Positions 1-9,356 of a stretch of 64,000 nt of DNA are shown here, one piece after another. How positions within the stretch are numbered: position 1 is the first letter of the stretch; every line of letters begins with the position of its first letter. A program made the position numbers and the translations under genes. This DNA comes from CAMFLJ01 sp965279255 (GTDB lineage: Bacteria > Actinomycetota > Acidimicrobiia > Acidimicrobiales > Acidimicrobilacustridaceae): positions 930,001-994,000 of the forward strand of contig OZ257146.1 in the NCBI GenBank assembly GCA_965279255.1, given 5' to 3'. The notes under the pieces were generated by a model. That model was not told the origin of the DNA and ran no database searches. It was given only the letters and a program-made list of their open reading frames with translations.

Positions 1-1088
1 CCACTCGTTATAGCTTCGACCTGGTCAGCGAGTAACTCCTGGCCAGTGTCTCGGGCCGCCAGAAGTTGAGCTGCGGCAGGAAGCTGGGTGAACGGACGCC
101 AGGGGTACCCACGGCTCGCAAGAGGGACCCGTGCACCTTCATCACGAACCCTTGCGTCGACGAGCGTCGCCCGAAGCGCACCGAAGTTCTCTTGGAGAAT
201 TGAGGCGAGCGCCGCAACGTACTCAGTGAGCACAAGCGGCAGATAGCGCAGGTCCAGGAGCACGACCATCCCACCGCGAGCTGGCGTGGCGGCTACTAGG
301 CGCTCGACGAAGCGGGTCAGGATGTGTTGCTGGTCTGCTGTCACCCATCGCGCCGCTACCGCCAGCGCATCGAGTGCAGGGGTCATGGTTTCGAAGTAAT
401 GGTCAACAGCCCCTGTGATGAAGACCGCTGCTGCGGCATTCCCTGCGTGGAGAGCTGGGTCCGAGCTAGGGAAGCGCTCGTCGTCATTCAGGGCGAGGTT
501 CGCTTCTCTCGCTAGCGGTACCAGTACGTCGTTGAGGGCAATATCGCCGCTCGGATCACGTAGGGCCGCCTTGAGCGTGGCTGTCGTCGACTCGGACGGC
601 CTGCGGGTGCTGGGTGGCGAGGGTGCTTCGCCGTTTTGGTCGAGCACTCGCAGGACACTGGCGGTGAGGCGAGCTGAGCCCTGGTCCCAATCGTCGGCGA
701 GAAGGTCGACCCGTTGGATTGATGCAAGGGTCCGGCCGCCACCGATTTCGAGTTCAGGGATCTCGACAGCATCGAACCGGACTGGGATTAGCCAAGAGTC
801 GCTTGGACGCCGAAGCCGCAACTGATCCACAGCGAGGTTCAGCTCTTCGTTCTGTCCGCTCGTCTCCCGGCCCTCGGAGGCTTCGGAGAAGCAGGCGAGA
901 AAGACGAGGGCGTTCTTTGTGATTGCTGACCGAATCCGGAGGCGCCAGTCTTCCCCAGGCCACAAGTCGGAGGTGTCCCTCCACACCCGGACTCCCGCGG
1001 CCTCGAGGATCCGTTGGAGTCTGTCAACTCTCGCGCCGTCTTCACGGACGTAGGAGATGAAGACGTGCTTCTCGGGTTCAGAGGTCAC
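1..1088 (-). CDS. TIR-domain protein, 3' end cut by the window edge
   Basis: About 362 codons are open with no stop before the window edge, so the C-terminus is missing. Residues 7-150 read as a bacterial TIR domain: a first strand with FISY (10-13), then VW-RD (35-38), L-PGEDW (42-48), and a NEEL stretch (80-83) whose Glu is the candidate NADase glutamate. Residues 165-362 match no domain I recognise. Bacterial TIR proteins often cleave NAD in anti-phage or other conflict systems; that role is inferred here. The GTG start at 1088 follows a TAGTGT hexamer by 6 nt, the leaderless pattern of this genome. Codon choice (TTG, CTA, GTA, AGA, ATA) is more AT-rich than in the neighbours, which suggests transfer. 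Partner genes would lie beyond position 1. Confidence 0.75.
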   Translation of the reverse strand, partial: MTSEPEKHVFISYVREDGARVDRLQRILEAAGVRVWRDTSDLWPGEDWRLRIRSAITKNALVFLACFSEASEGRETSGQNEELNLAVDQLRLRRPSDSWLIPVRFDAVEIPELEIGGGRTLASIQRVDLLADDWDQGSARLTASVLRVLDQNGEAPSPPSTRRPSESTTATLKAALRDPSGDIALNDVLVPLAREANLALNDDERFPSSDPALHAGNAAAAVFITGAVDHYFETMTPALDALAVAARWVTADQQHILTRFVERLVAATPARGGMVVLLDLRYLPLVLTEYVAALASILQENFGALRATLVDARVRDEGARVPLASRGYPWRPFTQLPAAAQLLAARDTGQELLADQVEAITS

Positions 1089-1094
1089 GAATCA

Positions 1095-1100
1095 ACACTA
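1095..1100 (-). promoter_or_regulatory. -10 element of the TIR gene
   Basis: TAGTGT on the minus strand, 6 nt before the GTG at 1088, predicts a leaderless transcript. No -35 box is evident. Confidence 0.45.
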
Positions 1101-1254
1101 GAGACTCGTGCTTTCGACTTCCCATCTTCAGTGGGGCATGTTCGGCAGTCCGGCATGGACTGGCGCAGCTCTCGACAGGTAACCGGCTGATCCCGCTGCC
1201 CAGTTCGACCGAGCGGCCTGACTTTCCGCCGGCCGGAACGGGTAGGTGCGACCG

Positions 1255-1926
1255 GTGAGCGAACGACCGGGCATCCTCTTCGACGTCGACGGCACGTTGG
1301 TCGACACCAACTACCTGCACACCCTCTCGTGGTCGAGAGCGCTCGCCGATGCGGGGGAGTGGGCGCCGATGAACGCCATCCACCGACTCGTCGGGATGGG
1401 TGGCGGCCAGCTGGTGGAGGAGTTGATCGGCCACGCGAGTGAGGAGGCGTCCGACGCCCGCACTGAGCGCTACGCCGAGCTCATCGACGAGGCCCGGGTG
1501 TTCCCCGGGGCGCAGGGGCTGTTGCAGCGGGCCCACGACGAGGGGCTGATCGTGGTGCTGGCCTCGTCGGCGCCGCGGCCCGAGCTCGACCGGATGATCG
1601 AGCTGCTCGACGTGGGTGACGCCATCGATGCCACCACGAGCGCCGACGACGTGAGCGAGGCCAAGCCGTCGCCGGAGGTCTTCGAGGCGGCACTGCGGGC
1701 CGGTCGGATCGACCGCGAGCTGTGCCTGGCCGTCGGCGACAGCATCTGGGACGTCCAGGCCGCCCGGGCGGCGGGCCTCGGCTGCGTCGCGGTGGAGACC
1801 GGAGGGTTCAGCGCTCACGAGCTGCGGGAGGAAGGGGCCGTCGCCATCTACCGCGACGCCCATGAGCTGCTGATGCAGTTCCGCACCGGCCCGATCGGGC
1901 ACCTGGTCCGCGCTGCCGGCGGCTGA
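1255..1926 (+). CDS. HAD-superfamily hydrolase (phosphoglycolate phosphatase-like)
   Basis: A 223-residue HAD subfamily IA phosphatase. Motif I is DVDGT (10-14, nucleophile Asp10), motif II is the Ser in LASSAP, motif III is the Lys in SEAKPSPEVF and motif IV is VGDSIWD. An alpha-helical cap lies between motifs I and II. Likely a cytosolic phosphatase for a small phosphorylated metabolite; the substrate cannot be read from sequence. I chose GTG 1255 because a TAGGTG hexamer ends 6 nt upstream; an in-frame GTG at 1246 is the alternative. It is divergent from the TIR gene and convergent with the coiled-coil gene downstream. Confidence 0.85.
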   Translation: MSERPGILFDVDGTLVDTNYLHTLSWSRALADAGEWAPMNAIHRLVGMGGGQLVEELIGHASEEASDARTERYAELIDEARVFPGAQGLLQRAHDEGLIVVLASSAPRPELDRMIELLDVGDAIDATTSADDVSEAKPSPEVFEAALRAGRIDRELCLAVGDSIWDVQAARAAGLGCVAVETGGFSAHELREEGAVAIYRDAHELLMQFRTGPIGHLVRAAGG

Positions 1927-1959
1927 CCCCGCCACCTGACCTCGGGTCGTACGTCCGGA

Positions 1960-2850
1960 TCAGCCCTCGTCGAGCTCGGCGAGCAGACGTCGTGCCTCGT
2001 CGAGGGCGGTGGTCGTGCGGTCGTGCTGCTCCTGCGCAGCGGTGAGGGCGGCGGCGGCCTCGCTGTGGGCGAGCCGGGCGGCGGCCAGGGCGTCCTCTGC
2101 GTCACGCACCTCGTCGTCGGTCTGCTCCGCCTCGGTGGTCGCGTCGTCGACGGCCTCTGCGGCTGCCGCGACTTCGGCCTCGATGCGGGCGACCACGGCC
2201 CGGGCCTCGGTCCGTAGCTGCTCGCGCTGCTCGGCCTCCGCCGCCTCCGCAGCGGCCTCGTCCTCGTCCGGCGCTGGCGCGGTAGCCGCCTTGCCTCGGG
2301 GCTTCGTCGACGCCTTCGGGCTCGCCTTCGTCTTCGCCTTGGACCGGGAGCGGGTCGGTGTCGCCGGGGCGGCATCGAAGCCGAACCCGAACCCTGCCGG
2401 GGCGTCGAGCGTGTCCGAGAGCGTGCCGGTGCGGAGCCGCTCGACGAGCTCGGGGTCGGCCAGCGCGGCGTCGAGCGTGTTGCGCAGGGCGTCGGTGTGC
2501 GACCCGCCGGTGAGCCCGGCTGCGGCGGTCACCAGCTCGCCGGCGGTGTCGCGCCGCTCGGTGGTGGCGGTGCGCAACGCCTCGCGGTCGCCGCCGGCCA
2601 TGAGGTCGGCCTGGGCTGTGGTCAGCCGTTCGGCGGCGGCGATGAGCGCGGCCACACGCTGGGGATGGTCACGGACTGCTCGGTTGAGCGCCCACGCCAC
2701 GACCGTCGGCCGGGAGAGCCGGGCCACCTCGGCGGCACGGTCCTTGTCGCCGTCGGCCTTGATCCGCTTCGCCAGGGCGTTGCGGGCCGCCACGAACTCA
2801 CCCGGCTCCAGTGCGTAGAGGCCGTCGATCTCGTCGTCCCGGTCGGGCAT
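1960..2850 (-). CDS. conserved actinobacterial coiled-coil protein
   Basis: 296 residues with no catalytic motif I recognise. The N-terminal ~130 residues form a conserved-looking helical region (YALEPGEFVAARN, then RLSRPTVVAWALNRAV). A Lys/Ala/Pro/Ser-rich linker lies around 170-205. The last ~85 residues are almost entirely Ala/Glu/Asp/Arg heptads, that is, a coiled coil. The ATG at 2850 has a good ribosome-binding site (GGAGG, 7 nt upstream), which excludes an upstream in-frame start. No signal peptide or membrane segment. It follows sufU by 23 nt on the same strand, so it may be co-transcribed with the Fe-S genes. Function unknown. Confidence 0.75.
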   Translation of the reverse strand: MPDRDDEIDGLYALEPGEFVAARNALAKRIKADGDKDRAAEVARLSRPTVVAWALNRAVRDHPQRVAALIAAAERLTTAQADLMAGGDREALRTATTERRDTAGELVTAAAGLTGGSHTDALRNTLDAALADPELVERLRTGTLSDTLDAPAGFGFGFDAAPATPTRSRSKAKTKASPKASTKPRGKAATAPAPDEDEAAAEAAEAEQREQLRTEARAVVARIEAEVAAAAEAVDDATTEAEQTDDEVRDAEDALAAARLAHSEAAAALTAAQEQHDRTTTALDEARRLLAELDEG

Positions 2851-2873
2851 CGAGATCCTCCGGGGAGATGGGG

Positions 2874-3371
2874 TCAGGCGTTCTCGGACGACGCCTCTTC
2901 GAGGCCCTGGGCGAGGGTGTTCCAGGCCAGGGTGGCGCACTTGATGCGCACGGGGAACTTCACCACGCCACGGAGGGCTTCGAGGTCGCCGAGCTTCACG
3001 TCGGGGATGCCGTCGGTCTCGCCGGTGGCGGCGTCGGTGGCATCGCTGCCCTCGAGGGCGCTCTCGTGGATCGACATCATGGCCTTGAAGGCCCGGGTGA
3101 GGTCGTGGACCTCGTCGACGGTCTTGCCCTTCACCGCGGCCGACATCATCGAGGCCGACGACTGGCTGATCGAGCAGCCCTGGCCGCCGATGCGGATGTC
3201 CTGCACCACGCCGGCGTCGTCGAGGTCGAGGTAGACGACGATCTCGTCACCGCAGAGCGGGTTGAAGCCCTCGGTGCGCGTGGCGGGGGGCGACTCCAGC
3301 TCACCCCGGTTCCGGGGGTTGCGGTAGTGATCGAGGATGATCTCTCGGTAGAGGTCTTCGAGGCCGGGCAT
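2874..3371 (-). CDS. sufU: Fe-S cluster assembly scaffold / sulfur-transfer protein SufU
   Basis: 165 residues of the SUF-type IscU-like family. In Gram-positive bacteria SufU is a zinc protein that accepts persulfide sulfur from SufS and passes it to the SufBCD scaffold. Conserved residues are visible: Cys40 in PLCGDE, the Cys in GQGCSIS and the Cys in RIKCATLAW. An insertion between the last two cysteines distinguishes SufU from IscU. It is 45 nt downstream of sufS on the same strand. A TAGCCT hexamer about 30 nt before its ATG could give extra transcription. Confidence 0.93.
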   Translation of the reverse strand: MPGLEDLYREIILDHYRNPRNRGELESPPATRTEGFNPLCGDEIVVYLDLDDAGVVQDIRIGGQGCSISQSSASMMSAAVKGKTVDEVHDLTRAFKAMMSIHESALEGSDATDAATGETDGIPDVKLGDLEALRGVVKFPVRIKCATLAWNTLAQGLEEASSENA

Positions 3372-3416
3372 CAGGCGTCTCTCGGTGAGGGGAAGGTCAG
3401 AAACAGGCTAGGCGAC

Positions 3417-4657
3417 TCAGAAGGCGAAGAAGTCGCCTGCGGCGTCGAGCGCATCGGCGAGGGCGTCGATGTCGGAGGTGTCGTTGTAGACGTAGACCGA
3501 CGCCCGGGCGGTGGCGCCGACACCGAGGATCTTCATCAGCGGCTTGGCGCAGTGGTGGCCCGCCCGCACGCAGACGGCGTGCTGGTCGAGGACCTGCGAG
3601 ATGTCGTGGGGGTGCAGGTCCTTGAAGGCGAAGCTGAGGACGCCGCCGCGCTCGTCGGCGTTCTGCGGGCCGTGGATGCGGATGTCGTCGCCGAAGCGCT
3701 CGGTGAGGGTGTCGAAGGCGTAGGTGGTGAGGGCCTTCTCGTGGGCCCGCACGCGATCCATGCCGAGCGAGTCGAGGTAGTCGATGGCGGCACCCAGGCC
3801 GATGGCCTCGGCGATCGGGGGAGTGCCGGCCTCGAACTTCCAGGGCAGGTCGTTGGTGGTGAACCCGTCGAGGGTGACGTCGCGGATCATCTCGCCGCCG
3901 CCGAGGAAGGGCGGCATGGCGTCGAGGAGCTCCTCGCGGCCGTAGAGCACGCCGATGCCGGTGGGGCCGCAGAGCTTGTGGGCCGAGAAGGCGAGGAAGT
4001 CGGCGCCGAGCTCCTGCACGTCGGTGGTGGAGTGCGGCACGGACTGGCAGCCGTCGATGACGCTGACGGCGCCGGCGGCGCGAGCGGCGTCGGTGAGGCG
4101 GCGCACCGGGTTGAACGTGCCGAGCACGTTCGACATGGCGGTGACGCCGAGGGCCTTGGCGCCGTCGAGCAGGCGGTCGAGGTCGGTGAGGTCGAGCCGG
4201 CCCTCGGGGTCGAGGGGGATCCAGCGGATCTCGATGCCCTTCTCGGCCTGGAGCATCTGCCAGGGGACGATGTTGGCGTGGTGCTCCATGTGGGAGAGCA
4301 CGACGACGTCGCCCTCGGACAGGTTCGTGCGGCCCCAGGACTGCACGACCAGGTTGAGCGCCTCGGTGGCGTTCTTGGTGAAGACGATCTCGGCCGAGGA
4401 GCGGGCGTTCACGAAGCGCTGGGTCTTGGCCCGGGCGGCCTCGAGGGCGTTGGTGGCCTCTTCGGCGATGGCGTAGACGCCGCGGTGGACGTTGGCGTTG
4501 ATCGTCTCGTAGTAGTGCTGCATCGCGTCGAGCACCACGGTGGGCTTCTGCGAGGTGGCGGCCGAGTCGAGGTAGACGATCGGCTTGCCGTGCACCGTGC
4601 GGGCGAGCAGCGGGAAGTCGGCCTTCACCAGCGCCGCGTCGAGTGGGTCGGTCGTGG

Positions 4658-4667
<10 letters not shown>
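3417..4667 (-). CDS. sufS: cysteine desulfurase SufS
   Basis: 416 residues, a class V aminotransferase fold with PLP. It removes sulfur from cysteine for Fe-S assembly. The PLP lysine is in FSAHKLCGPTG, the His of the substrate pocket is in SHMEHHAN, and the persulfide Cys lies in RAGHHCAKP. The length fits group II desulfurases. Its ATG lies inside the end of sufC (10-nt overlap), so translation is probably coupled. Confidence 0.95.
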
Positions 4668-5410
<743 letters not shown>

Positions 5411-5417
5411 GGCGTGA

Positions 5418-5423
5418 AGTCTA
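5418..5423 (-). promoter_or_regulatory. -10 element of sufC-sufS-sufU
   Basis: TAGACT on the minus strand with a 7-nt spacer to the sufC ATG; predicted leaderless start. Confidence 0.5.
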
Positions 5424-5497
5424 GGCGGCCCGGCGGATAAGCACTATCTGGATAGGAGAAATAGGAAACGCCCTGGTGGAGAGGGCTGTTCCTCGTC

Positions 5498-6103
5498 TCA
5501 CCAGCCCCGGTCGACCCACTCCTGGAGGTGGGGCCGCTCGGCGCCGATCGTGGTCCAGTTGCCGTGGCCGGGCAGCACGATCGTGTCGGCCGGGCGGGTG
5601 AACAGGCGGGTGTCGAGCGACTCGATGATGGTGCCGAAGTCGCCGCCCTCGAACGAGGTGTTGCCGGGACCGCCGGGGAAGAGGGTGTCGCCGCTGAACA
5701 GCAGGGGAGTGCCCTCGAGCTGGAAGCACATCGAGCCGAGGGTGTGGCCGGGCGTGGCGATGGTGGAGATGCGGAGGCGGCCGATCTCGAGGACGGAGTC
5801 GTCCTCGAGGATGTCGTCGTAGCTCGGGAGCATGCCGGCGTCGGCGGCGGTGACGCCCACGTCGTAGCCGGCGTCGCGGACGGCGGGCACGGCCTGGATG
5901 TGGTCCCAGTGGCCGTGGGTCTCGATGACCCGGCGCACGCCGAGGACCTCGCACAGCTCGAGCAGGCGCTCGTGCTCGTTGGCCGCGTCGATGAGCACGG
6001 CGTCGCCGGTCTCGGTGCAGCGGATCACGAACACGTTGTTGTCCATGGGGCCGACCACGACGGCGTGGACCTCGTACCCGGTGTCGTTGAGCAGCAGCGT
6101 CAT
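5498..6103 (-). CDS. MBL-fold metallo-hydrolase (glyoxalase II-like)
   Basis: 201 residues from the ATG at 6103. The zinc motif is THGHWDH (62-68: His63, His65, Asp67, His68), followed by a His in TPGHTLGS, an Asp in FSGDTLF and a His in LPGHG, so the two-metal site looks complete. The family hydrolyses thioesters or related bonds; the substrate is unknown. Upstream in-frame starts would extend the protein into the operator region at 6176-6190 and are less likely. It is divergent from the TetR gene. Confidence 0.85.
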   Translation of the reverse strand: MTLLLNDTGYEVHAVVVGPMDNNVFVIRCTETGDAVLIDAANEHERLLELCEVLGVRRVIETHGHWDHIQAVPAVRDAGYDVGVTAADAGMLPSYDDILEDDSVLEIGRLRISTIATPGHTLGSMCFQLEGTPLLFSGDTLFPGGPGNTSFEGGDFGTIIESLDTRLFTRPADTIVLPGHGNWTTIGAERPHLQEWVDRGW

Positions 6104-6175
6104 GGGCCCATGATCGCCGCTGCGGGCGCCTTCCGCACCGGTTCCGGCCGATCGAATCCGGTACTCGGTGAAAAA

Positions 6176-6190
6176 TGGCACTGAGTGCCA
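6176..6190. promoter_or_regulatory. palindromic operator for the TetR/MFS pair
   Basis: TGGCACT-G-AGTGCCA is a perfect 7-bp inverted repeat around one base. It lies 20 nt before the -10 hexamer of the TetR gene, so a bound repressor would cover the -35 region. The MBL gene on the other strand starts 73 nt away. Confidence 0.6.
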
Positions 6191-6209
6191 CTTTCCCGCG
6201 GAGCGTCGG

Positions 6210-6215
6210 TATGGT
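6210..6215 (+). promoter_or_regulatory. -10 element of the TetR gene
   Basis: TATGGT, 7 nt before the GTG at 6223. The ATG at 6211 lies inside this hexamer and is therefore probably not the start. Confidence 0.5.
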
Positions 6216-6222
6216 CGCCGAC

Positions 6223-6837
6223 GTGAGCACCACGACGGGCCTGCGCGAGCGGAAGAAGGAAGCCACCACCGAGCGGCTGCGCGAGGTCGCGCTGGCGCTG
6301 GTGGCCGAGCGTGGCTTCGAAGCCGTGAGCATCGACGACATCGCGGCGGCGGCCGACGTGTCGAAGACGACGTTCTACCGGTACTTCGAGACCAAGGAGG
6401 ACGTCCTGCTCGGCAAGAGCAGCGAGAACCTCGAGATCCTGCGGGCCGCGCTCGAGGAGTGCCCGCCCGACGTGCCCGCCGTCGAGGCGTCGCGTCACGC
6501 CTTCCACCAGCTGGCCGAGACGTACCAGGCCGACCGGGCCCAGAAGCTGCTCGTCGAGCGCCTCACGGCGACCACGCCGTCGTTGGCGGCACGCAGCCTC
6601 ACCCACCAGGCCCGGTGGGAGGAGGTCATCCGTGGCGACGTCGACCGGCGTGACCCGAACGGCGAGCCCTTCCTGCGCTGGCTCCTCGCCGCCCAGATCA
6701 TCGGGGCCGTCCGCGGCGCCGTGAGCTGGTGGCTGGCCGAGGGGGCCGAGCGAGAGCTCGTCGAGTTCGTCGACGAGGCCCTGGCGACCCTCGCCCCTCC
6801 TGCCCCGCCTGCCCCCGCGCCCCGGCGCCGGCGCTGA
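6223..6837 (+). CDS. TetR-family transcriptional repressor
   Basis: 204 residues. The N-terminal helix-turn-helix covers about residues 10-58 (FEAVSIDDIAAAADVSKTTFYRYFETKEDV). The C-terminal part is a helical ligand domain with a Pro-rich basic tail. It lies 41 nt upstream of an MFS efflux gene on the same strand and next to a perfect palindrome at 6176, so it very likely represses itself and the pump. GTG 6223 was chosen for its leaderless spacing to TATGGT; ATG 6211 would add four residues. The inducer is unknown. Confidence 0.88.
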   Translation: MSTTTGLRERKKEATTERLREVALALVAERGFEAVSIDDIAAAADVSKTTFYRYFETKEDVLLGKSSENLEILRAALEECPPDVPAVEASRHAFHQLAETYQADRAQKLLVERLTATTPSLAARSLTHQARWEEVIRGDVDRRDPNGEPFLRWLLAAQIIGAVRGAVSWWLAEGAERELVEFVDEALATLAPPAPPAPAPRRRR

Positions 6838-6878
6838 CTTCCCCCCGATCCCACCCCGGAACCGAGACGCTCCCCCCG

Positions 6879-8546
6879 ATGACGACGACCGATTCGACCC
6901 CACCGACCACCCACGGCATCGACGAGGCCGTCTACCGCCGCAGGTGGTGGACCCTCGTCGTGCTCTGCCTCAGCCTGCTCATCGTCTTCGTGGGCAACTC
7001 GAGCCTCAACGTCGCCATCCCCACGCTCTCGCGGGAGCTCGGTGCCAGTGAGTCCCAGCTCCAGTGGGTGATCGCCAGCTACTCGCTCGTGTTCGCCGGG
7101 CTGCTGTTCACCACCGGTGCGCTGGGAGACAGGTTCGGCCGCAAGGGCGCCCTGCAGACCGGCCTCGGCATCTTCCTGGTCGCCTGCCTCGCAGCGTCAC
7201 AGTCCGACCAGATGTGGCAGATCATCGCCTGTCGTGCGGCCATGGGGCTCGGGGCGGCCCTGATCATGCCGTCGACGTTGTCGATCCTGGTCAACGTGTT
7301 CCCGCCCCACGAGCGGACGAAGGCCATCGCCATCTGGGCCAGCGTCACCGGAGCGGCCGGAGCCGTCGGGCCGGTCGCGAGCGGGCTGATCCTCACCCAC
7401 TTCTCCTACGGCGCCGTCTTCTTCATCAACGTGCCGTTCGTGCTGACCGCCCTCGTGGCCGGGTTCTTCCTGGTGCCGAAGTCGAAGGACCCCGAGCAGG
7501 GCGTGCTCGACCCGCTCGGCGCGTTCCTCTCCATCGTCGGGCTGGTGTCGCTGGTGTACGGCCTCATCGAGGCGCCCGACCGGGGCTGGGCCGCGCCGGT
7601 CACCCTCGTGGCGTTCGGGGTGGCTGCTCTCGCCCTCACGGCATTCGTCCTCTGGGAGCTCCACGTCGACGAGCCGATGCTCGACATCCGCTACTTCCGC
7701 AAGCCGGCGTTCGCGGTGGGCACCAGCGGGATGATGCTGGTCTTCCTCGCCATGTTCGGGTCGATGTTCCTGCTGACCCAGTACTTCCAGCTGGTGCTCG
7801 ACCTCAGCCCCCTCGACGCGGCGCTGCTCCTGCTCCCGATGGCGCCGATCATGATCATCGTGGCGCCCCTCACCCCCCGCCTGAGTGCCCGGTTCGGAGC
7901 CAACCGAACGGTGGCCGGTGGCATGCTGCTGCTCTCCGGCGGGTTCCTGATGCTGCGCACCATCGGTGTCGACTCGTCGCCGCTCCGGGTGATCATCGCC
8001 CTCGTGCCGATGACGGCCGGCATGGCCCTCGCGATGTCGCCGATGACGGCCGCGATCATGTCGTCGGTGCCGGCGCGCCGGGCCGGCGCGGGCTCGGCGA
8101 TGAACGACGCCACCCGTGAGCTGGGCGCCGCGCTCGGCATCGCGGTGATGGGCTCCATCGCCTCGTCGCAGTACTCCTCGCAGCTGGCCGGGCTCACGTC
8201 GGGCCTGCCCGACGCGGCTCGCCACGCTGCCGAGTCCTCGATCTCCGGTGCCCTCGAGGTGGCGAAGCAGCTGCCCGGCTCTGCAGGGGAGACGCTCCGC
8301 GTGGGCGCCGAGACGGCGTTCGTCGACGGGCTCCACTTCGCCGTCACCGCAGGCAGCCTGCTGGCGCTCGGGGCGGCGTTCCTCGTGTGGCGGTACCTGC
8401 CGAGGCAACTCTCGCACGACGGGCCTATGCACGGTGGCCTCGAGGCGATGGAGGACGCAGCTGAGCTCGGGATCGCCGGGGTGCCTCCGGTGTTCGCCGA
8501 CGAGGAGTTCGCCTCCGACAAGGCCCGGTGGCCCGTCGACGACTGA
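6879..8546 (+). CDS. MFS drug efflux transporter, DHA2 family
   Basis: 555 residues with about 14 hydrophobic segments. The motif after TM2 is LGDRFGRKGAL (MFS motif A), and a TGAAGAVGPVASG stretch matches the TM5 antiporter motif C. The family exports drugs or other amphipathic compounds by proton antiport. It sits 41 nt after its likely TetR regulator, with no clear ribosome-binding site. The last ~50 residues form an acidic cytoplasmic tail. Confidence 0.9.
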   Translation: MTTTDSTPPTTHGIDEAVYRRRWWTLVVLCLSLLIVFVGNSSLNVAIPTLSRELGASESQLQWVIASYSLVFAGLLFTTGALGDRFGRKGALQTGLGIFLVACLAASQSDQMWQIIACRAAMGLGAALIMPSTLSILVNVFPPHERTKAIAIWASVTGAAGAVGPVASGLILTHFSYGAVFFINVPFVLTALVAGFFLVPKSKDPEQGVLDPLGAFLSIVGLVSLVYGLIEAPDRGWAAPVTLVAFGVAALALTAFVLWELHVDEPMLDIRYFRKPAFAVGTSGMMLVFLAMFGSMFLLTQYFQLVLDLSPLDAALLLLPMAPIMIIVAPLTPRLSARFGANRTVAGGMLLLSGGFLMLRTIGVDSSPLRVIIALVPMTAGMALAMSPMTAAIMSSVPARRAGAGSAMNDATRELGAALGIAVMGSIASSQYSSQLAGLTSGLPDAARHAAESSISGALEVAKQLPGSAGETLRVGAETAFVDGLHFAVTAGSLLALGAAFLVWRYLPRQLSHDGPMHGGLEAMEDAAELGIAGVPPVFADEEFASDKARWPVDD

Positions 8547-8639
8547 CGCGGTGAGCATCAGGGCCCTGCGGACCCCTCACTAGTCTTCCGGCGGGAGCGA
8601 CGGCACGACGCCGACGCGCGCACCACCGGAAGGCGTCGG

Positions 8640-9337
8640 ATGTCAGAGGCAGGCCTGTCGGCCGCAGAGGTCGGCAAGGAGATCGCGGAGCACCTCGAGA
8701 AGAGCCGCGAGCACGAGCCCGAGGGCCGAGGCCGGCGCATCACCATCATCGAGGCGATCCTGCTGGCGAGCGTGGCGCTGCTCGCCGCGTGGTCGGGTTT
8801 CGCGGCGGCAAGTGGAGCACCGAGTCGCGCCTCGAGCTGTCCCAGAGCACCAAGCACCGCACACTCGCCAGCCAGGCCGAGCTGCGAGCCATGGAGGCCC
8901 GCAACTTCGACGGCTCCACCTTCAACGCCTGGTTCGGCGCCTACCTGAACGGTGACGAGGGTGATCAGCTGGTCGCGGAGAAGCGGTTCCGGCCCGAGTT
9001 CGACGTCGCCTTCCAGGCGTGGATGGCCACCGATCCGTTCAACGACCCCGACGCGCCCAAGGGCCCGACCTACATGCCCGAGTACGAGCAACCGGACATG
9101 GAGGTGGCGGTCGGGGAGACCGAGCTCGCCGACGAGTCCTATGAGAAGGGGGCGAAGTCCGGCGAGACCGCCGACGACTACGTTCGCATCACCGTGCTGC
9201 TGGCATCGGTGCTGTTCCTCGTCGGCATCAGCGGCCACTTCCGGATCCACTCGGCCCGGGTGGGGTTGGTGTGCGTCAGCGGGGCGGTGCTGACCTACGC
9301 CGTGGTCCTGTTGATCATGGCGCCCAAGCCGACCTGA
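8640..9337 (+). pseudogene. membrane protein with a one-base frameshift (DUF4337-like)
   Basis: The ATG at 8640 has GGAAGG 6 nt upstream. The first frame gives a cytosolic helix and a transmembrane segment ending in WSGFAAA, then runs into unrelated residues. From 8810 a second frame continues as KWSTESRLELSQ and runs to 9337 with a soluble segment and two C-terminal membrane helices. The join AAA-KWST is what the family would give if one base were restored after 8809 in the GCGGCGGC run. Corrected length is about 232 residues. The cause is either a sequencing/assembly error or a real disabling deletion. Assignment to DUF4337 is tentative. Confidence 0.7.
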
Positions 9338-9343
9338 GCCGTC

Positions 9344-9349
9344 TAGCTT
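9344..9349 (+). promoter_or_regulatory. -10 element of the 9357 gene
   Basis: TAGCTT with a 7-nt spacer to GTG 9357. Confidence 0.4.
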
Positions 9350-9356
9350 CCGCGGG

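Noticed and set aside
6211..6213. ATG 6211 as the TetR start
   Set aside because: It lies inside the TATGGT hexamer whose spacing fits a leaderless GTG at 6223.
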